A stretch of 64,000 nucleotides of DNA from Desulfovibrio litoralis DSM 11393 (GCF_900143255.1 NZ_FRDI01000003.1:124001-188000), one strand, 5' to 3'. Shown: positions 27,581 to 37,055, numbered from the stretch's first letter. A program made the numbers and translations. The notes: generated from the letters alone by a model not told the origin.

Positions 27581-28297
27581 TTATAAAGGTTCAATCAAAT
27601 AAACAGACTCCGGCTCGATACGTATTAATTTATCTTTGGAAATATCTTTAATACGAGTACAAATATTATCTAACGGAATACTATGTATAGCATTTTTTTC
27701 TTTGCTTGCATCTAATAAACGCAGCTCATTTCCAACCATATAATAGCCGGTTGTCCAATGGGAAACAAGCGCCTTATCGGAAAAAGGTAAATGACGATGA
27801 AAGCGTAAAATTACCGAACGACACATTCCGCTCGCCAACCATTCTTCAATCTTCTGTGCTAACATTTGTGAACGATCTTTTTTGATTAAACAAGCTTCGG
27901 GTAAAAATAAAGGTAAATGGGTAATCAGTTTTTCAGTTTGTATATCTTTTGTCTCAGAAAGGAATTTTTGAGTTTTATTTTTTTTATGAAAAGCCCATTT
28001 TTCAATGCCTTTAACAGTAAAAGGCTGTTCAACTCTTATCGGATATCTGTCTGAAGATTGATATAAAAGCCATAAAGGCAACCAGTGAAAATCTGTGTGA
28101 TTATTTAAAGTGGCTTGCCAATATGTTTCTTCTTTTGAAATATCTTTGAGTGTTTCTTTAAACAAGAATAAAGCGTCTTGATTATTAATTTCATAGCTGA
28201 TTTTTAAAGCGTTTAAAACAGCATAAATTGCACAAAAAAAATCAAGTTGCCCTTGATAAAAAGGACGTAAGGGAGCAGAAAAAGAATATTCGGACAT
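27581..28297 (-). CDS. Putative papain/C39-like cysteine peptidase-fold protein
   Basis: A 238-residue soluble protein with a possible cysteine-peptidase triad. Near the N-terminus, QGQLDFFCAIYAVLNAL puts Cys22 at the start of a helix with an upstream Gln, as in C39 and papain-like folds. VSHWTTGYYMVG gives His180 and RLLDAS gives Asp196 in the right order. This resembles C39-like domains, but no ABC transporter or secretion partner is adjacent, and it lacks a signal peptide, so it would act in the cytoplasm. The fold call is by eye. It could equally be a non-catalytic relative. Confidence 0.5.
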   Translation of the reverse strand: MSEYSFSAPLRPFYQGQLDFFCAIYAVLNALKISYEINNQDALFLFKETLKDISKEETYWQATLNNHTDFHWLPLWLLYQSSDRYPIRVEQPFTVKGIEKWAFHKKNKTQKFLSETKDIQTEKLITHLPLFLPEACLIKKDRSQMLAQKIEEWLASGMCRSVILRFHRHLPFSDKALVSHWTTGYYMVGNELRLLDASKEKNAIHSIPLDNICTRIKDISKDKLIRIEPESVYLIEPL

Positions 28298-28375
28298 AAT
28301 ATCTCAAGTTGGTATAAAAAATTTTGAGCGAAAAACAATATAATTTTACCCCAAATAAATAAGTTGGCAACAAAA

Positions 28376-28402
28376 AAAGCGGGCTTATAAAAAACCCGCT
28401 TT
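28376..28402 (-). terminator. Terminator after the TolC-family gene
   Basis: Read on the minus strand, AAGCGGG pairs with CCCGCTT, followed by a run of T. It lies 25 bp past the stop of the TolC-family gene. Confidence 0.85.
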
Positions 28403-28426
28403 TCTGTAAACAATATTTAATAGCTA

Positions 28427-29854
28427 TTATCTTTCTTGTCTTTCGTTTGCTCTTTTATCAGCATCTACCATATAAAGAGCAGGATTAATGCCAAACTCTT
28501 TAAGCAGTTCGCCACCAAGAGCCAATAAACGATATTGAGCGACTATTTCGTTTTGTGTGGCGGTAACTAACTGAATAGAAGAACTATATAATTCGTTTTC
28601 AGCGTCAAGCACGTCAAGCAAAGAACGTTCACCCAGGTTAAATTGCTCAAGATACATATCTCTGGTTTGAGTATTAAACTCAACAGCATTTGAAAAATAA
28701 CGAGCTTGTTCGCGAGCAGAAATTAATTGGCTCCAAGTGCTTTCTGTGGTTTCTGCTAAGCTTTCATAGGTATCAACCAAGGTTTCACGAGACTGGCGCA
28801 AACGAGCACGGTTACCTTTAAAGTTATACCAATCATAAAAACCGTCAAACAAGTTCCAACTAGCTCTTAGCATAACGCTATTGCCCCAAGCGTAAGTTTC
28901 GCTACTATCTACACGCCAACGATAATAAGGACCGCCGTCAATATAGATTTGAGGATGAAAGTTTGCTTTACCGATTTCTATTTGTGCATCAGCAACTTTA
29001 ATATCTGCCATTCCGGCTTTAACTTTAGGGTTGTTGGTGCGAGCCGACGCTAAAGCAGCATCTAAACTTGGGTAAGCACCGGCAGGCATTGAAGCCGGCA
29101 ATAAATCAGTAGGCTCTTTACCTGTTAAACGCTTATAGTTGGCAACAGCTATTTCAAGGGTAGAATAGTTTTCAGCCAAAGAAGCTTGGGCTCTGGCTAA
29201 ACGACCTTCTGTTTGAGTAACGTCGGCAAGGCTTGATGCACCTAAGCGTTGGCGTTGCTTTTGAGACTCAAGAATATCTTTATGGTTTTGAATATTGCGT
29301 TCTGACAAGGCAACAATACGGCGTTGACGTGCAACTTCTATATGAGCCCTGATTGCATCAAGAGAAAGCCCCTCAGTATTATCCAACAAACGGCTTTCAA
29401 CTGATTCAAGAGTAGCTTGCCCTTGCTCTACTCTGTTCCAAGTAGACATACCGTCCCAAAGAGTTTGTTGGAACGTTAAAGAGGCTTCTGTTCTATCATA
29501 ATAGGTATTGGTTTTTTGTCCTGTAACGCTACGAGTAGTCGAATCATTAACTTGCTCTGCACCGTATCCGGCTCTGGCATCTATTCTTGGCAACCAACCG
29601 CTACGAGCACGGCTGACATCATGAATTGCGGCTTGGCGATTTTCCTGCAAAGCTTTGATTTGTGGGTGATGACCAATAGTCGCCAATATAGAAGATTTTA
29701 CTTCAATAGCTCCTGTGCTTTCAGGAGTAGAAGAGGAAGCATTATTAGAAGGCTGTGCATAAGCAGAAAGTGGCAAATATACATTTCCTAACGCCACACA
29801 ACCAAATAGTGTTAAAACGGCTAACACTTGCGTTTTTAAAGTCATACTTTTCAC
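28427..29854 (-). CDS. TolC-family outer-membrane channel protein
   Basis: Outer-membrane/periplasmic trimeric tunnel protein of a type I secretion or efflux system. The 475-residue protein starts at GTG (AAGGAG with 7-bp spacing supports GTG over the ATG three codons later). It has a signal peptide ending near AYAQ (residue 34), then two repeated OEP domains, with the SLADVTQTEGRLARAQASLAE and NLGERSLLDVLDAENELYSS helices typical of the family. It resembles the LapE/AggA branch. No membrane-fusion or ABC partner is next to it, so the inner-membrane part is encoded elsewhere. Confidence 0.88.
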   Translation of the reverse strand: MKSMTLKTQVLAVLTLFGCVALGNVYLPLSAYAQPSNNASSSTPESTGAIEVKSSILATIGHHPQIKALQENRQAAIHDVSRARSGWLPRIDARAGYGAEQVNDSTTRSVTGQKTNTYYDRTEASLTFQQTLWDGMSTWNRVEQGQATLESVESRLLDNTEGLSLDAIRAHIEVARQRRIVALSERNIQNHKDILESQKQRQRLGASSLADVTQTEGRLARAQASLAENYSTLEIAVANYKRLTGKEPTDLLPASMPAGAYPSLDAALASARTNNPKVKAGMADIKVADAQIEIGKANFHPQIYIDGGPYYRWRVDSSETYAWGNSVMLRASWNLFDGFYDWYNFKGNRARLRQSRETLVDTYESLAETTESTWSQLISAREQARYFSNAVEFNTQTRDMYLEQFNLGERSLLDVLDAENELYSSSIQLVTATQNEIVAQYRLLALGGELLKEFGINPALYMVDADKRANERQER

Positions 29855-30281
29855 AGTAAGCTCTCCTTAATTTTCGAGATACAATTCCATTATATACTAA
29901 AACAAATATAAACACAATGTTTTTTTTATTTTCATTATGTAATGAATAATAAAAATAATGTCAATCAATAAGGGAAAAGTAAGATTGATATTTTTTACAT
30001 TCAAAGAGCATTATAAAAATAGCTCTAACTTACTTATCGTATAAATCTAAAAAAACTTAAGAGAATATCTAAAAAAATAAAAATGCACAATTTAAGCACC
30101 TTATGTTTTTTAAATACGTTACTTTGGGAAATTTAATTTTGTTTTTGTCTTTATGGCGGTTATAAGGATATATTAGGACAAACAATAAAAAATTACCAGA
30201 AAAAACATTTTATATACGTGTAAACAAATATCCAGACGACTTGCCCTCAAAGCAAGCCCCCTCTCTTCTGCCTTTAATTGT
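29855..30281. other. Gene-free spacer upstream of the TolC-family gene
   Basis: 427 bp, very AT-rich, with no convincing reading frame and no copy of the dispersed repeats. It must hold the promoter of the TolC-family gene on the minus strand, but I see no unambiguous -35/-10 pair. A small hairpin CTTGC/GCAAG at 30240-30256 lies just past the topA stop; it lacks a T tract and is not a good terminator. Confidence 0.6.
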
Positions 30282-32516
30282 TTACTCTTCAACCGAGCGA
30301 GAATAACGACAGCTTTTGTTCGGACAACTAATCACAAGCCCTTTAGCTTTGCTTTGTTTTTTTACTAAGATAGGGTTATCACATAAAGGACAACGCTCAG
30401 GAACCGGATAGTCCCATAAAGCTAAATCACAGTTAGGATATTGGTCGCAAGCGTAAAACAATTTACCTTTTTTGCTACTTTTTTCTACAATCATACCCTT
30501 TTCACAATTCGGGCATTTTACACCCGTCGAAAACGGTTCGGCATGCTTACAATTCGGATAATTACTGCAAGCGATAAAGCGACTTCCGGTTCGAGCTTTT
30601 TTGATCACTAAATCATGACCACAATCAGGGCATTTTCCAACAACTTCAAGTTGGGGCTTTTCTCTTTCTTGAATTTGTATATTACCTTGTTCGTCTTTGA
30701 TAAAATTACTGGTAAAGCTACAATCGGGATAACCGGAACAGGCTAAAAAAGAACCCGCCTTACCAAATTTTATCATAGTTGGTTTTCCGCATTGCGGACA
30801 AGGTACATCGGTATTAACACCGCCTTTCACAGACTCCATATCTCTCGCCGCTAAAGCTAAAGCCGGAACAAAATCGGCATTAAAGTTTTGTAATAATTGC
30901 ACCCAATCAGTTTCACCTTCTGCTACTTGGTCAAGAGAATTTTCCATTTTGGCAGTAAATTCAATATCCATGAGCTGGCTAAAGTGTCCTGTTAATTTAT
31001 CACAAATAATATAACCCAGCTCAGTCGGAACAAAGTGCTTTTCGTCTTGATAAACATATTCTCTATCCATTAGAGTAGAAATAATACTTGCATAAGTCGA
31101 CGGGCGACCGATTCCTTTTTCTTCAAGCTCTCTAACCAAAGAAGCTTCGGAATATCTCGCGGGAGGTTGGGTAAATTTTTGTTCTTTTTTAAGGCTTTGT
31201 AATTTTAATTCATCGCCCTCTTTTAAAGGGGGTAAAACCCCAGCATCTTCTTTTTGCGGGTTAACTTTTAAAAAGCCGGGAAATAATAAACGCTCGCCCT
31301 TGGCTTTCCATTCCGTTTCATTACATTTTACGGTTACATTAGTATCATGAAAGCGAGCCGCCGCCATTTGAGAGGCAACAAAGCGAGACCAAATTAGCTT
31401 ATATAATTGATATTGTTCAGGAGAAACCTGACCTTTTAATTCTTCGGGAGTAATATTTACATCAACAGGACGTACGGCTTCGTGGGCATCTTGGGCACTG
31501 TTTTTTCCTTTGAAATATCTGGCTTTTTTAGGATAATATTCCGCACCAAAAGTATCTATAATAAAAGTTTCAGCACTTTTTCTCGCTTCATCAGAAATAC
31601 GCACGGAATCAGTACGCATATAAGTAATTAAAGCCGTAATCCCCCGCTCGCCAAGGTCAACACCTTCATAAAGTTTTTGAGCAATATTCATTGTGCGTTT
31701 AGCAGGATAACCTAAACGTTGGTTGGCACTTTGTTGTAAAGTAGAAGTAATATAAGGTGGTTGTGGTTGCCTTTCTCTTTCTTTTTCTTCAACTTTTTCA
31801 ATAATAAAAGGCTTGCCTTTAATATGTGCTTCTAGTGCGTCGGCTTCTTCCCCGCTTGAAATTACTGCTTTTTTATTTTTATATTTACTTAAAGCAAACA
31901 TTACAGGTGGCGGAGTTGCGGCAAGTAATTCGGCACTGATATTCCAATATTCTTCGGGAACAAAAGCAAGGCGTTCTCTTTCTCTTTCAACAATAATGCG
32001 CAAAGCAACAGATTGAACACGTCCGGCGGAGATTCCTCTTTTAACCTTTTTCCAAAGTATCGGAGAAATTTTATAACCCACTAAACGGTCTAGAACTCTG
32101 CGGGCTTGTTGAGCATGAAACAAATTTTGGTTGATTTCTCTTGGGTGTTCTAGGGCTTCTTTAACAGCTTTTGCGGTAATTTCGTTAAACTGAATACGTT
32201 TAAAATGTTTATTTTTATCTTTAATTAATTCTGCGATATGCCAAGCTATTGCTTCGCCTTCTCTATCAGGGTCGGGAGCCAGATAAACATTTTCGGCCCC
32301 GGAAGCTGCACGACGAAGTTCTTGGACAATTTTTTCCTTGCCTTTAATTACTTCATAGTGAGGTTCAAAGGAGTTATTTTCGTCTACTCCAAGCTCTTTT
32401 GACGGCAAATCTCTAATATGTCCAACGCTCGCATGTACGGCATATTTGTTTCCCAAAAATTTTTTTATGGTTTTTACTTTAGCCGGCGACTCAACAATAA
32501 TCAGGTCTTTAGACAT
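30282..32516 (-). CDS. topA: DNA topoisomerase I
   Basis: Type IA topoisomerase that relaxes negative supercoils. The 744-residue protein starts with a Toprim domain (LIIVESPAKVKTIKKFLG; acidic triad in APDPDREGEAIAWH), and the active-site Tyr is in ITYMRTDSVRIS (near residue 293). The strand-passage domain follows. The C-terminus carries four zinc ribbons with CPxC...C...C patterns (CPQCGK, CPDCGH, CPNCEK, CPLCDN), extending over about residues 575-740. AAGGAAT precedes the ATG. Complete and canonical. Confidence 0.97.
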   Translation of the reverse strand: MSKDLIIVESPAKVKTIKKFLGNKYAVHASVGHIRDLPSKELGVDENNSFEPHYEVIKGKEKIVQELRRAASGAENVYLAPDPDREGEAIAWHIAELIKDKNKHFKRIQFNEITAKAVKEALEHPREINQNLFHAQQARRVLDRLVGYKISPILWKKVKRGISAGRVQSVALRIIVERERERLAFVPEEYWNISAELLAATPPPVMFALSKYKNKKAVISSGEEADALEAHIKGKPFIIEKVEEKERERQPQPPYITSTLQQSANQRLGYPAKRTMNIAQKLYEGVDLGERGITALITYMRTDSVRISDEARKSAETFIIDTFGAEYYPKKARYFKGKNSAQDAHEAVRPVDVNITPEELKGQVSPEQYQLYKLIWSRFVASQMAAARFHDTNVTVKCNETEWKAKGERLLFPGFLKVNPQKEDAGVLPPLKEGDELKLQSLKKEQKFTQPPARYSEASLVRELEEKGIGRPSTYASIISTLMDREYVYQDEKHFVPTELGYIICDKLTGHFSQLMDIEFTAKMENSLDQVAEGETDWVQLLQNFNADFVPALALAARDMESVKGGVNTDVPCPQCGKPTMIKFGKAGSFLACSGYPDCSFTSNFIKDEQGNIQIQEREKPQLEVVGKCPDCGHDLVIKKARTGSRFIACSNYPNCKHAEPFSTGVKCPNCEKGMIVEKSSKKGKLFYACDQYPNCDLALWDYPVPERCPLCDNPILVKKQSKAKGLVISCPNKSCRYSRSVEE

Positions 32517-32676
32517 GCAGGATTCCTTAGATATAAATTCAATGGCTCAATTGTTATATAAAAATACAATACAGAAAAATATAATTCAAGAATTATTATC
32601 TTTTATAACAATAAACTCTGATACTTTATTTTGTATCAGAGTTTATTATTATAAATTATATAAAAAATTAAAAGCT

Positions 32677-32841
32677 TTAATTATCTATATTTTTACTTAA
32701 CCAACTTGGACGATAAAAAAAACGTTCAAAAACAGTCGAAATTCTAAGAGCTGTTTTTGTGTCCAACCCGCAAGAACGCAATCTGCAATAGATATGCAAC
32801 GGATTTAAAACATGTTGTAAGTAATTTCTAACCTTAGTCAT
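32677..32841 (-). CDS. Small basic hypothetical protein, 54 residues
   Basis: A short, basic protein (MTKVRNYLQHVLNPLHIYCR...) with AGGA about 9 bp before the ATG at 32841. The NPLHIYCRLRSCGL helix-like stretch and the ISTVFERFFYRP tail look like a folded small protein rather than chance, since hydrophobic and basic residues alternate regularly. I have the impression of similar small proteins in Desulfovibrio genomes but cannot confirm it. It is 160 bp upstream of topA on the same strand. Confidence 0.5.
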   Translation of the reverse strand: MTKVRNYLQHVLNPLHIYCRLRSCGLDTKTALRISTVFERFFYRPSWLSKNIDN

Positions 32842-33002
32842 AAACTTTATTCCTATCATATAAAAACTGAGAAGTTGCTTTTACATTAAAAAAAATTTTA
32901 GGTAAAGCTTATTTTTTTTTTACGATTAAGTTCGCATACGATTCTTATCGGACAATTCAATAAAAAACTTAGATAATCTTTAGATTTTTCTCATTCAATT
33001 AA

Positions 33003-33246
33003 AGATCGTGCTTTTTTCAACGTTTGAGGCTCTATATACACGTAGCATAAAACGAATTAAAACACAAAACCGCTCATTTTACAGAAAAATTAAATTTTCT
33101 CCTTATTTCAAGTGATACCCCCAAAGCCCCCAAAATTTCTCACAGTCCACGGACAGGCAAAGCCAGCCTAGTGGCTTTATTCGTGATTTTTGGTGTGTTT
33201 TTCTAGCGAAAGCCACTTTGAGACTATTATGCAATAGCATCAATTA
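33003..33246 (+). repeat. Three-hairpin dispersed element, copy E (with nested insert)
   Basis: Shares TAGCATAAAACGAATTAAAA, CGCTCATTTTACAG and CTAGCGAAAGCCACTTTGAG with copy B. The 5' hairpin is degenerate. The middle stem keeps its ends (CGTTT/AAACG and GCT/AGC) but mismatches between them. The linker is interrupted by the insert at 33108-33181. The remaining parts of the 530-bp spacer between the 54-residue gene and hslV (32842-33002 and 33247-33372) are AT-rich with nothing recognised. Confidence 0.7.
33108..33181. repeat. Nested 74-bp insert within repeat copy E
   Basis: Relative to copies B and F, 74 bp of more GC-rich sequence is present here, flanked by direct repeats TTATT (33103-33107 and 33177-33181). 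It has a small hairpin AAAGCCA/TGGCTTT (about 33159-33178). No other copy is seen in the window. Confidence 0.5.
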
Positions 33247-33372
33247 AATATTGATAGTATTGAAAAATTGCTATAACAAGATTACAACAAATATTCTTTT
33301 TCACTGACAACAAACTTAAACAACAACCTTGCACTCTGTTGTTTTAAATATTTATAATTTATTGAGGTAGTT

Positions 33373-33942
33373 ATGGAAATAAGAGGAACAACAATACTCG
33401 CCGTTAAAGATGACACAGGGGTCGCAATGGCAGGCGATGGTCAAGTAACCTTTGGCAACAGCATGGTAATGAAACACACCGCCTGTAAACTACGTCGTTT
33501 ATATAAAGGTTCTATTTTAGCCGGTTTCGCCGGAGCAACGGCTGATGCTTTTACTTTATTTGAACGCTTTGAATCAAAACTCGAAGAAAGTCGCGGAAAC
33601 CTCGTCAGGGCGAGCGTTGAAATGGCTAAAGATTGGCGTAAAGATAAATATTTACGCAGACTCGAGGCAATGCTTTTAGTCGCTAACCCAAGCAATATTC
33701 TTATATTATCAGGAACGGGAGACGTTATTGAACCCGATGATAATATTGCGGCAATCGGTAGCGGCGGTTCTTTTGCCTTATCTTCCGCCAGGGCGTTGGC
33801 ACGCCACAGTTCTCTAAGTCCGCTTGAAATTGTTAAAGAATCAATGACAATAGCCTCAGAAATTTGTGTTTATACCAACAACCATTTTTCTTTTGAATTT
33901 ATCCCTGCTCAAGCGGAAACTCCAAAGCCTATTACATCATAG
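33373..33942 (+). CDS. hslV: ATP-dependent protease subunit HslV (ClpQ)
   Basis: Threonine peptidase forming the double-hexamer core of the HslUV protease. After a short propeptide (MEIRG) the catalytic Thr pair starts the mature chain [20 protein letters not shown]. The family continues with [33 protein letters not shown], and the [15 protein letters not shown] cation loop. The 189 residues fit HslV. A TGAGG site precedes the ATG. The ATPase subunit gene hslU is not next to it; a cupin gene follows instead, so HslU must be encoded elsewhere for a working protease. Confidence 0.95.
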   Translation: MEIRGTTILAVKDDTGVAMAGDGQVTFGNSMVMKHTACKLRRLYKGSILAGFAGATADAFTLFERFESKLEESRGNLVRASVEMAKDWRKDKYLRRLEAMLLVANPSNILILSGTGDVIEPDDNIAAIGSGGSFALSSARALARHSSLSPLEIVKESMTIASEICVYTNNHFSFEFIPAQAETPKPITS

Positions 33943-33984
33943 TTTTTTTATATTCACTCAAACTACCATAAACAGGAGAACAAT

Positions 33985-34362
33985 ATGCTTATTTTTAAAA
34001 GTAGTGAATTGCCGGAATATCACGACCCAAGCCCTCACAACAGAATTGTTAAACCGCTTTTCGACAAAAAAGATATTCCCGACGCCAAACTAAGTGTTAA
34101 TACTTTACGTTTAGAACAAAATGCCGTTGTTCCTGAACATATTCACGACGGTGGCGTTGAGGTAATTTATGTACTCGAAGGTATTTTAACTTTTACCGTT
34201 GACGGCGAAACAGCCGAAGCAAAACCCGGCGATATTGTTTATGTTCCTGAAAACATAAAACATTCAACTACCAATAAATATCCTCAAGCCGGAAAAGCCC
34301 TTTGTATTTTTACGCCTTCAAACGACTATACGGCAATGCGTAGTTGGACTGAGATAAAATAA
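33985..34362 (+). CDS. Single-domain cupin protein
   Basis: A 125-residue small beta-barrel protein with both cupin motifs. Motif 1 is PEHIHDGGVEVIYVLEG (His-x-His-type metal ligands reduced to His51, His53 and Glu58 in this pattern), and motif 2 is PGDIVYVPENIKHS with the final His ligand. It probably binds a metal and a small ligand, as sensor or enzyme; the substrate is unknown. CAGGAGAA precedes the ATG. It follows hslV by 42 bp and ends at a strong terminator, so the two may form an operon. Confidence 0.85.
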   Translation: MLIFKSSELPEYHDPSPHNRIVKPLFDKKDIPDAKLSVNTLRLEQNAVVPEHIHDGGVEVIYVLEGILTFTVDGETAEAKPGDIVYVPENIKHSTTNKYPQAGKALCIFTPSNDYTAMRSWTEIK

Positions 34363-34370
34363 TTCATTTT

Positions 34371-34424
34371 AAAAGGCTTTTGTTATAAATAAAAACATTT
34401 TTTTAACTAGACAAAAGCCTTTTT
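34371..34424 (+). terminator. Terminator after hslV-cupin
   Basis: A perfect 13-bp stem (AAAAGGCTTTTGT at 34371-34383, ACAAAAGCCTTTT at 34411-34423) closes a 27-nt loop and ends in T residues. Confidence 0.75.
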
Positions 34425-34519
34425 AATCAATCATCTTAGCGAGTTATAAAACTGATCAAAAACAATTAACGCACCAATATTCTTTTATCATTACAAATAA
34501 TTAGGTTTAAATAAGCTGA

Positions 34520-35965
34520 ATGCATTTTAATATTATCACTTTATTTCCGGATTTTTTCAACGGTCCTTTAAACATCGGTTTAATGAGTAAAGCAAAAGAA
34601 AAACAACTTGTTAGCTTTTCTTTTCATAACCCGCGCGATTATACTTTTGATATTCATCATCAAGTCGACGATAAACCTTTTGGCGGTGGCTCCGGCATGG
34701 TGATGATGTTAGAACCGTTGGTCCGTTGTTTACGTTCTATCGACGATAAAAATTATATAAAGCGAAATCCGCCTGTTTCTGAAACAGATTCTGAGTTAAA
34801 CAAAGAAAATATTAAGCTTGGACTCAAACAAAAAACACTGGAATCCACACAAACTTGGGCAAAAAAACATTCTTCTACTCAACTGGGAAAAGTGCTTTTG
34901 CTTAGCCCGAGCGGAAAACCCTTTACGCAAAAAATGGCTCAAGAACTCTCGAAAGAAGAAAAAGTTACTATTTTGTGTGGACGTTACGAAGGTTTTGACG
35001 CTCGTATAGAAGAACTTTTTGAGCTTGAAAGTATCAGCCTCGGAGATTTTGTTCTCAACGGTGGTGAAAGTGCAAGCCTTGCAATTATTGAGAGTGTGTC
35101 AAGGCTATTGCCGGGGTTTATGGGAGACGAAAATTCAGCCAATGAAGAAAGTTTTAGCAATGGCTTATTGGAATATTCTCACTATACCAGACCGGAAAAC
35201 TTTGAGGAAATCAGCGTTCCTGAGGTTTTACGCAGTGGGAATCACGCAAAAATAGCCCTTTGGCGAAAAGAAGAATCTTTACGACAAACCTTTAAAACAC
35301 GACCCGAACTATTAACAGACCAAGAATTATACAAAGAAGACGTTGAGGTTATTGCTCAGGTCGCAAAAGAAAAATTAGCCAGAAACCTGCACTGTGCCTT
35401 GGTTCATTCCCCTATCACAGGAAAAGATAAAAAAAAATGCACAGTTTCTTTGACAAATCTTGACATTCACGATATAGCAAGAAGTTCATGCACCTTTGGA
35501 TTAAGAAATTTTTATATTTCAACACCATTAAAAGACCAACAGAAACTACTGGACGATATTGTTTTACATTGGGTCCGGGGGGTCGGGGCTAAAGCAAACC
35601 CCGATCGTGCCAAGGCGTTGGCTCTTGTAAAATGTGTTGATTATATTGAGGGAGCAGTCGACGACCTTTATCAACAAACCGGAGAATATCCGATTTTAAT
35701 AGGGACAAGTGCGTTGCTGCCTTCCAAAAAACAAAAAAATAAAAAAATAGCTTATCCAAAAAACATAAACTTTAATGAACTAAGAGCTTTGTTAAAACAA
35801 AAACCTGTCTTGTTAGTTTTTGGAACAGGACACGGGTTGCATTCAGAATTAATCGCAAAATTAAATTTTATGCTCCCACCAATTCGACCAAGTGGTTATA
35901 ATCACCTTTCCGTACGATCTGCCGTTGCTATTATGTTTGATCGTATACTTGGTGATTGGTTTTAA
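34520..35965 (+). CDS. trmD: tRNA (guanine37-N1)-methyltransferase fused to a second RNA methyltransferase domain
   Basis: Residues 1-280 are TrmD, the SPOUT enzyme making m1G37 in tRNA to prevent frameshifting: [25 protein letters not shown], the SAM-knot stretch [26 protein letters not shown] and the YTRPENF loop. About 45 extra residues (roughly 75-122) are inserted before [11 protein letters not shown]. Residues 290-481 form a second domain ([39 protein letters not shown]), which fits the SAM-dependent RNA methyltransferase family PF09936, itself SPOUT-like. In other bacteria that domain is often a separate gene beside trmD. rplS starts 35 bp downstream, the usual trmD-rplS order. Confidence 0.9.
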   Translation: MHFNIITLFPDFFNGPLNIGLMSKAKEKQLVSFSFHNPRDYTFDIHHQVDDKPFGGGSGMVMMLEPLVRCLRSIDDKNYIKRNPPVSETDSELNKENIKLGLKQKTLESTQTWAKKHSSTQLGKVLLLSPSGKPFTQKMAQELSKEEKVTILCGRYEGFDARIEELFELESISLGDFVLNGGESASLAIIESVSRLLPGFMGDENSANEESFSNGLLEYSHYTRPENFEEISVPEVLRSGNHAKIALWRKEESLRQTFKTRPELLTDQELYKEDVEVIAQVAKEKLARNLHCALVHSPITGKDKKKCTVSLTNLDIHDIARSSCTFGLRNFYISTPLKDQQKLLDDIVLHWVRGVGAKANPDRAKALALVKCVDYIEGAVDDLYQQTGEYPILIGTSALLPSKKQKNKKIAYPKNINFNELRALLKQKPVLLVFGTGHGLHSELIAKLNFMLPPIRPSGYNHLSVRSAVAIMFDRILGDWF

Positions 35966-36000
35966 AATTAAAGAAATTACTCTCAAAAAGGGGTTTAGGA

Positions 36001-36348
36001 ATGAATATTATTCAAAATATCGAACGTGAACAAATGCGTATGGATATTCCACGCTTTAAATCAGGTGATACCGTTAAGGTTCACATGCGTATTATCGAAG
36101 GCGAAAAAGAAAGAGTTCAGGTTTTCCAAGGAAACGTTATCCGTATCCACCGCGGAACCACCAGTGCTACTTTTACAGTGCGTAAAATTTCTGATGGTGT
36201 GGGCGTTGAGCGTATCTTCCCTTTACACTCTCCTTTTATCGAAAAGGTAGAAATGATTACTGAGGGTAAAGTACGTCGTGCACGTCTTTACTTCTTGCGT
36301 AACCTTAAAGGTAAAGCCGCTCGTATTAAGCCTAAAACTAATTGGTAA
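36001..36348 (+). CDS. rplS: 50S ribosomal protein L19
   Basis: Large-subunit protein at the interface with 30S. The 115-residue protein shows [47 protein letters not shown] and [19 protein letters not shown], all canonical. The ATG at 36001 has an AGGA site and gives the normal family length; a longer frame from 35956 would overlap the trmD stop. It follows trmD directly, as in most bacteria. Confidence 0.97.
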   Translation: MNIIQNIEREQMRMDIPRFKSGDTVKVHMRIIEGEKERVQVFQGNVIRIHRGTTSATFTVRKISDGVGVERIFPLHSPFIEKVEMITEGKVRRARLYFLRNLKGKAARIKPKTNW

Positions 36349-36417
36349 TTTAAAACGCTGTTTGTCTTTAATATATACAAACAAAAGTTTTAGTTAACAT
36401 AAGTTGATAAAAAAATT

Positions 36418-36450
36418 TAGACCGCTGTAGATATTTTTACAGCGGTCTTA
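36418..36450. terminator. Bidirectional terminator between rplS and a convergent gene
   Basis: TAGACCGCTGTA and TACAGCGGTCTTA arms give an 11-bp perfect stem. A better T run follows on the minus strand, so it chiefly ends the gene at 36466-36891 and may also stop rplS transcripts. Confidence 0.7.
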
Positions 36451-36465
36451 GCTGTTTCATTTTGT

Positions 36466-36891
36466 TTATTTCGCGTTATTTATAGCCTCATTTAAACGCT
36501 TTACAACATACTCTAATAAGTTTGCATTTTCTTCATCAAGGTTAAAACATAAAGCATCTTCACCCAATAAGCCCTTAGGAACAAAATCACCAAGCTCATC
36601 TTGGTCATTAATCATATCTGCATAAAAACAAACAGATAACCAGCGACTCTCGGGTTCATCATCAATAATATCAAGCAAAACGAATAAAGGACGAGAGCTA
36701 AATTTACCCTTTGCCTGAGTAAAAGAAGCCCTTAAAGAATAGCTGACATTAGGGCGAGCTTTATAATCAAAAATAATTTGTTGGTTTTGTTTTAAAGTCT
36801 CATAAAGTTTAAGACAATAAGGTTTAAGCTTTAACTGATCTTCTTCCCAAGCTTGCAAAAAGGCTTCAAATTCTTGTTGTGAATTATTCAT
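36466..36891 (-). CDS. Hypothetical soluble protein, 141 residues
   Basis: An acidic, single-domain protein without signal peptide or membrane segment. It begins with a helical, Gln/Glu-rich stretch and continues in a mixed alpha/beta domain (RPLFVLLDIIDDEPESRWLSVCFY, then ALCFNLDEENANLLEYVVKRL). The regular pattern of strands and helices looks like a folded protein, but I recognise no family or catalytic residues. It is flanked by a terminator on its 3' side and reads alone. Confidence 0.6.
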   Translation of the reverse strand: MNNSQQEFEAFLQAWEEDQLKLKPYCLKLYETLKQNQQIIFDYKARPNVSYSLRASFTQAKGKFSSRPLFVLLDIIDDEPESRWLSVCFYADMINDQDELGDFVPKGLLGEDALCFNLDEENANLLEYVVKRLNEAINNAK

Positions 36892-37018
36892 TTTACTTCC
36901 TTCTTTTATAACGTTATCTCAAAACACCACTCTTATTTAATACATCAAAGACTCCAAATAAATCTATCTCCCTAAAATAGATGAGTCAAGAGCCAAAAAC
37001 AGAGTCATAATAAAATTA

Positions 37019-37055
37019 AAAGCGACGTTTGCATCATAAAATACAAACGTCGCTT
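37019..37055 (-). terminator. Terminator of the diaminopropionate operon
   Basis: Read on the minus strand, AAAGCGACGTTTG pairs with CAAACGTCGCTTT over 13 bp, followed by a T-rich stretch. It lies about 30 bp past the last gene of the four-gene operon. Confidence 0.85.

Noticed and set aside
28213-28413. 66-residue minus-strand frame overlapping the start of the C39-like gene
   Set aside because: It overlaps the TolC terminator and the start of a better gene and has no ribosome-binding site.
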